Positions 1 to 6,680 are shown, numbered from the stretch's first letter. The stretch is 7,292 bases of DNA from Bacteroidota bacterium (GCA_023430945.1 JAEYYE010000072.1:1-7292); one strand, 5' to 3'. Numbers and translations: made by a program. Notes: generated by a model from the letters alone, not told the origin.

Positions 1-23
1 GAACCATGGCGGGGGGCCGATCA

Positions 24-725
24 TTACGCGTTGCGGGCGATCATGCGGAAACCTTTGCCATGTACATTTATGATCTCCACTTTGGGATCTTCGCGCAGGT
101 ATTTGCGGAGCTTCGCGATATACACGTCCATGCTGCGGCCGCTGAAGTAACTGTCGTTGCCCCAGACCTCCTGCAGGGCATGCGTTCGTTCGAGCACTTC
201 GTTCTGGTTGGCGCACAGAAGGCGCAATAATTCCGATTCTTTGGTGGTGAGCTTGCGCTCGCCTGCAGGTGTTTTCAGCAACTGCCTGCGTGGCTCGAAC
301 TCAGAATCGCCGAATTCATACCGATCGGGTTCCTCCACGCGCGGTTTCACCCCCTGTGTGCGGCGCAGCACGGCGCTCACCCGCAGCAACAGTTCCTCCA
401 TGCTGAAGGGTTTGGTGAGGTAATCATCGCCACCGGATTCGAATCCTCGGATCGTATCCTGCTTCATGCTTTTCGCCGTGAGGAAGATGATCGGCGTGGC
501 CTGGTCCTTCTGCCTGATCTCACGGGCCAGCGTGAATCCATCCTTCACCGGCATCATCACATCCAGGATCAACAGATCGAACGGCGCCGACCGGTAGGCC
601 TGCAGGCCCTGTTCGCCATCCGTGCGCAATTCGACCTCAAAGCCTTTGGCCTTCAAATAACCACTGAGCAATTCGCCCAGGTTCGGATCATCTTCCACCA
701 GCAGCAACCTGTTGCTCCCTGACAT
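24..725 (-). CDS. OmpR/PhoB-family two-component response regulator
   Basis: This is a cytoplasmic DNA-binding response regulator of 233 residues, the normal length for the OmpR class. An N-terminal receiver domain (about 5-120) carries the acidic pocket D12/D13, the phospho-acceptor D55 (in LLILDVMMP), T83 and K105 (in LTKPF). A C-terminal winged-helix DNA-binding domain (about 135-230) follows, ending in the typical VHGKGFRM strand. I chose the ATG at 725 because the receiver core begins eight codons later. The open frame continues upstream to 797, but only as antisense-like sequence inside the kinase gene. The frame ends in tandem in-frame stops, TAA then TGA. The 5' end overlaps the upstream kinase gene by 38 bases, so the two are almost certainly co-transcribed and translationally linked, and this protein is the kinase's cognate partner. 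Target genes cannot be inferred. An ATG at 7-5 could open another gene, but too little of it is visible. Confidence 0.96.
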   Translation of the reverse strand: MSGSNRLLLVEDDPNLGELLSGYLKAKGFEVELRTDGEQGLQAYRSAPFDLLILDVMMPVKDGFTLAREIRQKDQATPIIFLTAKSMKQDTIRGFESGGDDYLTKPFSMEELLLRVSAVLRRTQGVKPRVEEPDRYEFGDSEFEPRRQLLKTPAGERKLTTKESELLRLLCANQNEVLERTHALQEVWGNDSYFSGRSMDVYIAKLRKYLREDPKVEIINVHGKGFRMIARNA

Positions 726-2151
726 GTTCGAACGGTATGAATATCCTGAATGTACTTCCCTTTCCGGGTTCACTTTCCACCTCCACACGCCCGCCATGGC
801 GTTGCACCACGCTCTTTACATAACTAAGGCCAAGACCGAAGCCTTTCGTATTATGCACATCGCCGGTAGGCACCCGATAAAGTTTATCAAAGATCTTGGA
901 CAATTCGGATCGGGGAATGCCTATCCCATTGTCGGTCACACTGAATTGGATCCCTTCATCGGTACTGCGCGTGGCGATGAGTATCCGTGGTTCACGCACA
1001 CTGTATTTGATCGCGTTATCGATCAGGTTGTACAATGAATTGGTAAGATGCGTTCGATCACCGTGCAGGTGATGGATCTCGGCCTGCAGGTCCAGTTCCA
1101 CACGTCCGCTGCGGCGAGAGACCTGTATGCTGCTGCTTTTCACCACATCACGGATCACGGCATGCAGGTCCAGCTCCACCCGTTTGAGCAGCATGGCACC
1201 ACTGTCCAGCACGGCGCTCTGCAGCACGTTCTCCACCAGCGATCCGAGGCGTTTGTTCTCATCTCGGATCATCGTCACGAACTTGCGCGCCTGTTGATCG
1301 TCCTGCGGGATGGATGGATCGGTAAGTGCTTCGCATGCGAGCGAGATCGTGCTGATCGGCGTCTTCAGCTCATGGGTCAGGTTGTTCACCAGGTCGTTGC
1401 GTATATCGTTGATCCGTTTCTGCCTGAAGATCGTACGCATGGTATGGAAGAAGGCCACCACGATGATGATGATGAAGACCACGGAGATCACGATCATCGG
1501 TAGCATGCTGCGCAGCAGCAACTGGTTCTCGCCGGGGAAAAGAACGTGCAGGTAGAATTCCGGCCCCACCAGATCGTAACGGAACAGCCTTTCGCGGTGC
1601 TCGGTGTTCTTCAGTTGCTCCTCCTGGTCGCGGTATTCCACCGGGATCAGAACTGGATCGTGCTTGCCGGTGAATACCGCGTATCCATTGTCCTCCGGAA
1701 GCTCGTGCGCTTCGAATTCCTCCTTCACGATCTTGTCCAGAACGCTCAGGTCGATCCGGTTCTCCGGCTCTGTCTGCCATCGCGACGCGAGAATGCTTCG
1801 CACCATCACCGATACCAGCTCCTCATGTTCCTTCTGTCCGAGGGGCCATCCATCGTTCCCGTACGAGGGCAGATCAGCTCGTTCCGAATGGCTGTTCTGC
1901 GGATGCGGGCGGCGCAGGGTATCGAGTCGTAACAGCAGCCTGCGGCCTGCTTCATAATTCTCGAGGAACTGGAATTTCTCCTGTCGTTCGAGCCGCTCGC
2001 TGATCGCGAAAAGTGCGTTGGAAACCCCCTGGTCGAATTGATCCTGTTTCAGGCGGATGTTGTTCAGCATCCACAATACCTGGATCACCACCAGCCCAAC
2101 AAGGCCGATGCTCACACCGATCGTGAGCAGGCGGATCACCCGTTTATCCAC
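688..2151 (-). CDS. Membrane sensor histidine kinase (HisKA + HATPase_c)
   Basis: This is a 487-residue inner-membrane sensor kinase that would autophosphorylate and pass phosphate to the overlapping response regulator. There is an N-terminal membrane helix (about 7-29), an extracytoplasmic region (about 30-213) with no sensor fold I recognise, and a second membrane helix (about 215-236). The HisKA dimerisation domain follows, with H260 in NLTHELKTP. The ATP-binding domain shows N379 (NLIDNAIKYS), the G1 box DNGIGIP (407-413), the F box FDKLYR (421-426) and the G2 box GFGLGL (437-442). No HAMP or PAS domain is evident between helix 2 and HisKA. The frame opens with GTG at 2151; no ATG appears until residue 28, inside the first helix, so GTG is the sensible start. 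The gene diverges from the aldehyde dehydrogenase with 30 bases between start codons. The stimulus is unknown. Confidence 0.96.
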   Translation of the reverse strand: MDKRVIRLLTIGVSIGLVGLVVIQVLWMLNNIRLKQDQFDQGVSNALFAISERLERQEKFQFLENYEAGRRLLLRLDTLRRPHPQNSHSERADLPSYGNDGWPLGQKEHEELVSVMVRSILASRWQTEPENRIDLSVLDKIVKEEFEAHELPEDNGYAVFTGKHDPVLIPVEYRDQEEQLKNTEHRERLFRYDLVGPEFYLHVLFPGENQLLLRSMLPMIVISVVFIIIIVVAFFHTMRTIFRQKRINDIRNDLVNNLTHELKTPISTISLACEALTDPSIPQDDQQARKFVTMIRDENKRLGSLVENVLQSAVLDSGAMLLKRVELDLHAVIRDVVKSSSIQVSRRSGRVELDLQAEIHHLHGDRTHLTNSLYNLIDNAIKYSVREPRILIATRSTDEGIQFSVTDNGIGIPRSELSKIFDKLYRVPTGDVHNTKGFGLGLSYVKSVVQRHGGRVEVESEPGKGSTFRIFIPFEHVREQQVAAGGR

Positions 2152-2155
2152 AGCG

Positions 2156-2182
2156 CGAATCTACCTTAGTGGCACGCTTCAA
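2156..2182 (-). promoter_or_regulatory. Candidate Bacteroidetes-type promoter for the kinase/regulator operon
   Basis: Read on the minus strand, TTG (2182-2180) is followed after 16 bases by TAGATTCG (2163-2156). This matches the Bacteroidetes -7 consensus TAnnTTTG at all but one fixed position, although the spacing is slightly shorter than usual. Transcription would start at about the GTG codon, giving a leaderless or nearly leaderless message. The whole element fits in the 30-base gap to the divergent dehydrogenase gene and touches its ATG. This is a weak pattern match only. Confidence 0.25.
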
Positions 2183-3624
2183 TGGAGAGAATACTGAATT
2201 ACATCGGCGGGGAACTTGTCCCTGCTGGCAATGATGGCTGGATCGATGTGCACGCACCAGCCACCGGTGAGGTCTATGCCGCGCTGGCCGATTCCGATAC
2301 GGCGGATGTGGAACGGGCCGTGCTCGCGGCGGAAAGGGCATTCCCTGCATGGAATGCGCTTGGGCGCGAAGGCCGCAGCACCGTTTTGTTGGAACTCGCC
2401 GGTTTGATCGAGCAGGACCTTGATCGTTTCGCGATCGCGGAAAGTCGCGACAACGGGAAACCGGTCTCGCTGGCAAGGAAGGTCGATATACCGCGTGCGG
2501 TCTCCAACTTAAGGTTCTTCGCCACGGCGATCCTCCACTTCCACAGCGAAGCGCATTTGATGGATGATGTGGCGGTGAACTACACCGATCGGCAACCGAT
2601 CGGTGTAGTGGGATGCATCAGTCCTTGGAATCTGCCGCTGTACCTGTTCACGTGGAAGATCGCGCCGGCACTGGCCGCAGGTAACTGCGTGGTCGCGAAA
2701 CCGTCGGAGGTTACACCCTTCACCGCCTTCCTGCTTTCACAACTCTGTGAACAGGCCGGAATGCCGGCCGGCGTGCTCAACATCGTGCATGGTCTCGGCG
2801 CAAAAGTCGGGGCGGCGATCACCGCACATCCGCGCATAAAGGCCATCTCGTTCACAGGCGGCACACGCACCGGTGCGGAGATCGCACGGGTGGCCGCACC
2901 GATGTTCAAGAAACTGAGCCTGGAACTGGGCGGCAAGAATCCCGTGTTGATCTTCGCCGATTGCGATCTGGAGGATGCCGTCAGGACCACGGTGCGATCA
3001 AGCTTCACCAACCAGGGGCAGATCTGCCTGTGTGGTTCGAGGATCCTGGTGGAACGAAGCATCTACGCGAAATTCAAGGATGCATTCCTTTCCCGGGTGA
3101 AGGATCTGAAGGTCGGTGATCCATCCGATCCCGGATCGGACCTGGGCGCCGTGGTCTCCGAATTACACATGAACAAGATCCTGGAATACGTCAGCATCGC
3201 CAGGGAGGAAGGAGGCCGGGTGCTGATCGGCGGGGAGCGGGTACGGTTGCAAGGGAAATACGGCAAAGGCTGGTACGTTCAACCCACGGTGATCGAAGGG
3301 CTGGGACCACAATGCCGCACCAACCAGGAAGAGATCTTCGGGCCCGTCGTGACGTTGCAGCCTTTCGATTCGGAGGAGCAGGCGCTGGATCTGGCCAACG
3401 ATACGCCTTACGGCCTGGCGAGCGTGATCTGGAGCAACGATATAAAGCGCTGCCATCGTGTTGCGCGCGCACTTCATGCGGGCATCGTATGGGTGAACTG
3501 CTGGATGGTGCGCGACCTGCGCACGCCTTTCGGTGGAATGAAACAAAGCGGCGTGGGCCGCGAGGGCGGTCACGAGGTGCTTCGTTTCTTCACCGAGGCG
3601 AAGAACGTCTGCATCAAACTTTGA
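2182..3624 (+). CDS. Aldehyde dehydrogenase, 2-aminomuconate/2-hydroxymuconate semialdehyde dehydrogenase-like
   Basis: This is a full-length (480 residues) NAD(P)-dependent aldehyde dehydrogenase of the cytosolic ALDH superfamily, which oxidises an aldehyde to a carboxylate. Visible hallmarks are N150 in SPWNLP, the Rossmann motif FTGGTRTG (224-231), the general base E248 in LELGGKNP, the nucleophile C282 in NQGQICLCGSR, and EIFGPV (384-389). The C-terminal stretch VWVNCWMVRDLRTPFGGMK, followed by SGVGREGG, closely resembles ALDH8A1 and bacterial 2-aminomuconate or 2-hydroxymuconate semialdehyde dehydrogenases. These act in tryptophan/kynurenine or catechol meta-cleavage breakdown. The ATG at 2182 gives the family-typical start (MERILNYIGGE). 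No other gene of those pathways is in the window, so the substrate is inferred from family resemblance; a betaine-aldehyde-like or broad-range enzyme remains possible. The 3' end overlaps a convergent small ORF by 11 bases. I see no clear plus-strand promoter in the 30-base gap upstream. Confidence 0.93.
   Translation: MERILNYIGGELVPAGNDGWIDVHAPATGEVYAALADSDTADVERAVLAAERAFPAWNALGREGRSTVLLELAGLIEQDLDRFAIAESRDNGKPVSLARKVDIPRAVSNLRFFATAILHFHSEAHLMDDVAVNYTDRQPIGVVGCISPWNLPLYLFTWKIAPALAAGNCVVAKPSEVTPFTAFLLSQLCEQAGMPAGVLNIVHGLGAKVGAAITAHPRIKAISFTGGTRTGAEIARVAAPMFKKLSLELGGKNPVLIFADCDLEDAVRTTVRSSFTNQGQICLCGSRILVERSIYAKFKDAFLSRVKDLKVGDPSDPGSDLGAVVSELHMNKILEYVSIAREEGGRVLIGGERVRLQGKYGKGWYVQPTVIEGLGPQCRTNQEEIFGPVVTLQPFDSEEQALDLANDTPYGLASVIWSNDIKRCHRVARALHAGIVWVNCWMVRDLRTPFGGMKQSGVGREGGHEVLRFFTEAKNVCIKL
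2579..2609. repeat. Perfect 14-bp inverted repeat inside the aldehyde dehydrogenase gene
   Basis: The left arm ACTACACCGATCGG (2579-2592) and right arm CCGATCGGTGTAGT (2596-2609) are exact reverse complements separated by the three bases CAA. Each arm contains the palindrome CCGATCGG. The repeat lies wholly within codons 133-143 of the dehydrogenase, where the protein reads NYTDRQPIGVV, just before the conserved SPWN motif. In RNA it would form a very stable stem-loop in mid-gene. No U-tract follows, so it is not a standard terminator. Function unknown; it may be chance helped by the GATC-rich composition. Confidence 0.85.
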
Positions 3625-3742
3625 TCGAAGGATCGTAGCGTTCCTGTTCCTTCATTCCATTGGTGAAGAACCAGCCGAAACGATCATCGAACCATTCCTC
3701 GAAACGCTCGAGGTTCCGGAATAGGGAAAGAATAATGGACAT
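3614..3742 (-). CDS. Small aromatic-rich hypothetical protein (42 aa)
   Basis: A complete 42-codon frame runs from ATG at 3742 to TGA at 3616-3614. The product starts MSIILSLFRNLERFEEWF, continues with a DDRFGWFFTNG segment and ends in a polar tail (KEQERYDPSIKV). Nine of 42 residues are aromatic. Acidic and basic residues alternate with aromatics in a way that suggests an amphipathic helix followed by a compact aromatic turn. All six phenylalanines use TTC and roughly 60% of codons end in G or C, which resembles genuine coding sequence here rather than random intergenic DNA. It fills the space between the convergent dehydrogenase gene, whose end it overlaps by 11 bases, and the SiaB-like gene on its own strand 97 bases upstream. 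There is no predicted signal peptide and no ribosome binding site I can defend. I do not recognise the family and assign no function. Confidence 0.55.
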   Translation of the reverse strand: MSIILSLFRNLERFEEWFDDRFGWFFTNGMKEQERYDPSIKV

Positions 3743-3809
3743 GACTTGCAGGTTGGATACCTGAAGAACCGAAATGCATGCCGATCGGTATGTGGCCGTG
3801 CCGGGGATC

Positions 3810-3839
3810 GATCTTTCGACCGGGGAACGGTCGAAGATC
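3810..3839 (-). terminator. Hairpin abutting the SiaB-like stop codon, terminator-like
   Basis: GATCTTTCGACCG (3810-3822) pairs with CGGTCGAAGATC (3828-3839) around the loop GGGAA, giving a 12-bp stem with one bulged T. It begins directly after the TGA of the SiaB-like gene. That position is ideal for a 3'-end or terminator structure on the minus strand, but no T-run follows, so it is not a textbook intrinsic terminator. It may stabilise the transcript end or separate the small downstream ORF from this gene. Confidence 0.45.
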
Positions 3840-4910
3840 TCAGGCGATGGCTTCGATCAGGAGCAGGGAATTGCCTTCATGTGGAAGAAGCTCCATGCGC
3901 AATGGGGCTTTACTTCGCCGTGCCAGATCGAGCAGCCCGGTGGATGTGAAGGCACCATCGACATTACGGCCGAGCAATGCATCGCGGTAGATCCGCTGGA
4001 TGGCCGGCGGCCCCATCTTCGACAGCGCATCCACCTGATCGCCGAGCCTTCTGGCGGTGCGATCTTCCAGCGAAATCCCCACCGCCAGGGCAAGGCCATT
4101 GGGGTCGGGAGCAAGTACTACGAGGGGATCACCCGCCTGTTCGCCAGCCTCGCCGATCATTTCGAGCGCAGCGAGAAAGATGCTCGCGCGGCTCTCTGCG
4201 TGGCGATCGGCACTCGCCATGTCCGTGTTGATCATGTTCATCAACGCGGCCTGCACAACGGCCGGGAACTCGCCCTTCAATGCGAATACCGCATCAAGTG
4301 CGGCCATGTGCGCTTGTAACACATCGATCCGATCAAGCTCCACGACCGGGGCGCCCGACTGGCCTACACGAAGATGGATCGTGAACATGAGATCGCCGGT
4401 ATCAAGCTCTGTGATACGGTGATGCAATCCGCCCGAAGACCGGCGCGCCATCTCGATCAGGCCAAGGCCGGCGCCGCCGCGTTGCGATCCGCTTTCAGTC
4501 TGCAGGCCTTTCAGGAACATTTCCTTCAACTGCTTAAGATCGGCATTCCGGCCGATCCGATCCAGCAGCGATCTCAATCCATCGGCCTCTTCGCGCCGCA
4601 CTGGATTTTTCCCGGCCACTTCGTAGGAACGGCCATCGCTTCGCAACATGAACAGGCTGCGGCCTTTACCGGCTGCGATATCTGGCGACAGTGGAGCGCG
4701 ATGGCGAATGATGTTCTGGTAGGCCTCGACCAGGGTGAAGGCCAGCTTCTTGCTGATCGAAGGATCGTTATTGTTGAAGGCTTCGGTAACAGCTTCGGCC
4801 AGCATGATCAACCGCGCCGTGTATTCGTCGCGAAATCCGCCGCTGTATAAAAAATGAAGACGTGCACCGGCCAGGTCGGCGTACAGCTTATGCACCGTAG
4901 AAAGATCCAT
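3840..4910 (-). CDS. SiaB-like (DUF6272-type) GHKL-related protein with two tandem domains
   Basis: This is a cytoplasmic protein of 356 residues with no signal or membrane segment. The first domain (about 8-182) resembles SiaB-family kinases. It starts with the FLYSGGF strand (20-26), then an N-box-like helix LVEAYQNIIRH with E62, N66 and H70, then VAGKNPV, and a glycine-rich G2-like box GGAGLGLIEMARRS (145-158). The second domain (about 205-356) repeats the layout with FALKGEF (209-215), a helix in place of the N-box without the Asn, and STGLLDLARRS (323-333) with most glycines lost. It therefore looks like a duplicated, probably non-catalytic copy. In Pseudomonas, SiaB phosphorylates the SpoIIAA-like protein SiaC, opposing SiaA and controlling the diguanylate cyclase SiaD; no such partner is present here. 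The frame extends to a TTG at 4925, but that codon lies within the -7 promoter element, so I chose the ATG at 4910. Anti-sigma-type regulation without kinase activity is an alternative role. Confidence 0.7.
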   Translation of the reverse strand: MDLSTVHKLYADLAGARLHFLYSGGFRDEYTARLIMLAEAVTEAFNNNDPSISKKLAFTLVEAYQNIIRHRAPLSPDIAAGKGRSLFMLRSDGRSYEVAGKNPVRREEADGLRSLLDRIGRNADLKQLKEMFLKGLQTESGSQRGGAGLGLIEMARRSSGGLHHRITELDTGDLMFTIHLRVGQSGAPVVELDRIDVLQAHMAALDAVFALKGEFPAVVQAALMNMINTDMASADRHAESRASIFLAALEMIGEAGEQAGDPLVVLAPDPNGLALAVGISLEDRTARRLGDQVDALSKMGPPAIQRIYRDALLGRNVDGAFTSTGLLDLARRSKAPLRMELLPHEGNSLLLIEAIA

Positions 4911-4922
4911 CCTGGCAGTTGC

Positions 4923-4951
4923 CAAAGATAGATGGCCTCAACGTGCGGCAA
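4923..4951 (-). promoter_or_regulatory. Bacteroidetes-type promoter of the SiaB-like gene
   Basis: On the minus strand TTG (4951-4949) is followed after 18 bases by TATCTTTG (4930-4923), a perfect match to the Bacteroidetes -7 consensus TAnnTTTG at normal spacing. It occupies the 41-base gap after the stop of the upstream secreted-protein gene. The predicted RNA start, some 4-8 bases downstream, leaves only a very short leader before the ATG at 4910. It also excludes the in-frame TTG at 4925, so this element decides the start codon. Confidence 0.65.
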
Positions 4952-6628
4952 TCAAAATGGTCCCGCGGGGATCTTTATCGTCTCCCTTCCTGATGGCATG
5001 TCCAGCAGCAACAGCGCGATCGTCCCCGATCGGCTTTCGGGCAGGATCCGCCGTTCCGCTCCAGTGATGCCACGGTGTAGTTCCCGCCCGAGTAGATCCA
5101 CAAGTGTCCATATCGTTCCTTCCGGAACGCTTTCCACCGCCCAGCCATCCTCCAATGCCACCAACCAGGGTCTTCCCATCCGCAGATCTGCTGAAACGAT
5201 GTGCGAGGTCTCTTCACTGGCATCGAGATCCACCAGCCGCAGCCGGTAATAATTCGTTCCGTGATGCGGCTGGGGATCGATGAAGGAATAGGTCGTGATC
5301 TGCTGTGAGTAACCAGTGGCCTCCACTCTTCCTATGGGAATGAATCCGCTGTTCGCGGTCGATCGCTCGATCATGAAGTGGCTCGATCCGTTCTCTGTCG
5401 CAGTGCGCCAGTCCACTTCGATCCGGTCGCCGTCGGCCTCCGCTTTCAGGTCGATCAACTCCACCGGTAGCGGAATGCATTCCAACGCCTGGATGATGCT
5501 CGACGAAGTGTTCGCGATCGGGCAGGCATTATCCGTTGCCTGCACCAGCAGGCTGAAGGGATACTGCCCGGGCGTGACCGTCCAGCACAATGTGGCCGTG
5601 ACCGGATTGGTGCCGGTGGTTACCAGGGTAGCACCAGGCAGCACGGTGGCCGCATTGGTAATGACCGTTATGCTCGTGTTCGCGTCATCATCGGAAAAGA
5701 CCATGTCCACACAGACATCATTTCCTTCACAGATCGCCACTTCGTTCGGGCCCACCACGATGCTGTTTACCGCATCGGCCAGCCCGTTGAACGATGGTGA
5801 TTGGCCGGCGCAGGTAGGTACGATGAACATCAGGTCGTTGATCACGCTGCCGATCAACTGGCCATCGGCCCGGTAGGAAGTCACCTTGATCACCACCGTG
5901 TAATTGCCCGAAATGGTCGGCGTGAAAACGATCTGCCCGGTGGTGGGATCGAGCGTGATCCCCGGGATCGGTTGTGGACCCGTATAACCATCCACATAGT
6001 TCACGTTCGTGGGATTTGGCGCCGCCGGTGGGCTGGTGGAATTGTATTGTGCGCTTACCAACGAATAGGCGAGCGAATTCCCTTCCGGATCGATCACACC
6101 AGGATTGTAGTACAAGGGGCTGTTCACGCAAACGAAAGGAACGCCGGCATTGGTGAAAATGGGAGAATCATCGCAGTACTCCCCCATGTTGTTGAGCGTG
6201 GCGCTCACGTAAAGCCCGGGAACGCTCTGGATATTCACCATGGTGTTGCGGCAGCAGAGCGACCAATAGATCGTCCAATGATCGCAGGGCGACAGGTACG
6301 AATCAACTTGGAACCTGTAATGCCTGAAGCCGGGTTGTGTGCCGCCGTTGCAGGTGGTATTGTTCATCTGCGTGGGACACACAGGGGAAAGCACCTCGGA
6401 AAAAACGGGGGTGATGTCGTTGTAAGCGAAATACACGCCGCACGAATTGCTGAAATGAAGATCCTGCGGAATGATCGGCGAACCGGAGCAATCCAGGTAT
6501 ACGTCCAGGTAGATCCTGTATACGTTGCCACCAAGGCACTCGTAGGTTATGCTCGATCCTGAGAAATGGGCCGCCTTCAAGATCGGGCCGGAAAGGAGAA
6601 GGAAGAGAAAGAGGATCGTGCGTAACAT
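4952..6628 (-). CDS. Secreted cysteine-rich surface protein with type IX secretion sorting domain
   Basis: This is a 558-residue exported protein. It begins with a signal peptide (MLRTILFLFLLLSGPILKAA, likely cut near residue 20). Next is a cysteine-rich region (about 21-170, ten Cys) opening with HFSGSSITYECLGGNVYRIY, a pattern I associate with large Bacteroidetes surface proteins. An Ig/cadherin-like module follows (about 175-272; DPEGNSLAYSL, LDPTTGQIVFTP), then a second beta-rich stretch (about 290-384). After that comes a FN3-like module (about 386-480) starting LPVELIDLKAEADG and containing NYYRLRLVDLD. The last 70 or so residues, with LVDLLGRELHRG and the ending ETIKIPAGPF, look like a type A T9SS C-terminal sorting domain, implying outer-membrane transit and surface attachment or release. 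The open frame continues upstream to 7114, but that part runs antisense to polA and precedes the signal peptide, so I start at 6628. The ligand or role is unknown; adhesion is possible. No catalytic motif is visible. Confidence 0.9.
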   Translation of the reverse strand: MLRTILFLFLLLSGPILKAAHFSGSSITYECLGGNVYRIYLDVYLDCSGSPIIPQDLHFSNSCGVYFAYNDITPVFSEVLSPVCPTQMNNTTCNGGTQPGFRHYRFQVDSYLSPCDHWTIYWSLCCRNTMVNIQSVPGLYVSATLNNMGEYCDDSPIFTNAGVPFVCVNSPLYYNPGVIDPEGNSLAYSLVSAQYNSTSPPAAPNPTNVNYVDGYTGPQPIPGITLDPTTGQIVFTPTISGNYTVVIKVTSYRADGQLIGSVINDLMFIVPTCAGQSPSFNGLADAVNSIVVGPNEVAICEGNDVCVDMVFSDDDANTSITVITNAATVLPGATLVTTGTNPVTATLCWTVTPGQYPFSLLVQATDNACPIANTSSSIIQALECIPLPVELIDLKAEADGDRIEVDWRTATENGSSHFMIERSTANSGFIPIGRVEATGYSQQITTYSFIDPQPHHGTNYYRLRLVDLDASEETSHIVSADLRMGRPWLVALEDGWAVESVPEGTIWTLVDLLGRELHRGITGAERRILPESRSGTIALLLLDMPSGRETIKIPAGPF

Positions 6629-6680
6629 CGGCCGGAACGATCGGAATTTCGTTTCCCTTTGGAGAACAGGTATATCGGAG

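Noticed and set aside
1..7. ATG at 7-5 on the minus strand as the start of the next gene after the response regulator
   Set aside because: Only two codons lie inside the window, so it cannot be supported.
726..797. Extended start of the response regulator at 797
   Set aside because: It would add 24 residues with no homology to receiver domains; the receiver core starts just after the ATG at 725.
1048..1503. Long plus-strand open frame opposite the histidine kinase
   Set aside because: The minus strand encodes an unambiguous kinase with every catalytic box; the opposite frame is rich in His and Asp runs and looks like an antisense by-product of codon bias.
3774..4319. Plus-strand frame opposite the SiaB-like gene
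   Set aside because: The minus strand shows conserved GHKL-like motifs and an internal repeat, while this frame has neither recognisable motif nor plausible start context.
4911..4925. TTG start for the SiaB-like gene
   Set aside because: The TTG is part of the predicted -7 promoter element, and the ATG five codons later is a better start.
5801..6562. 253-codon plus-strand frame opposite the secreted protein
   Set aside because: It is antisense to a well-supported T9SS cargo, shows no recognisable domain and has no promoter-like element before it.
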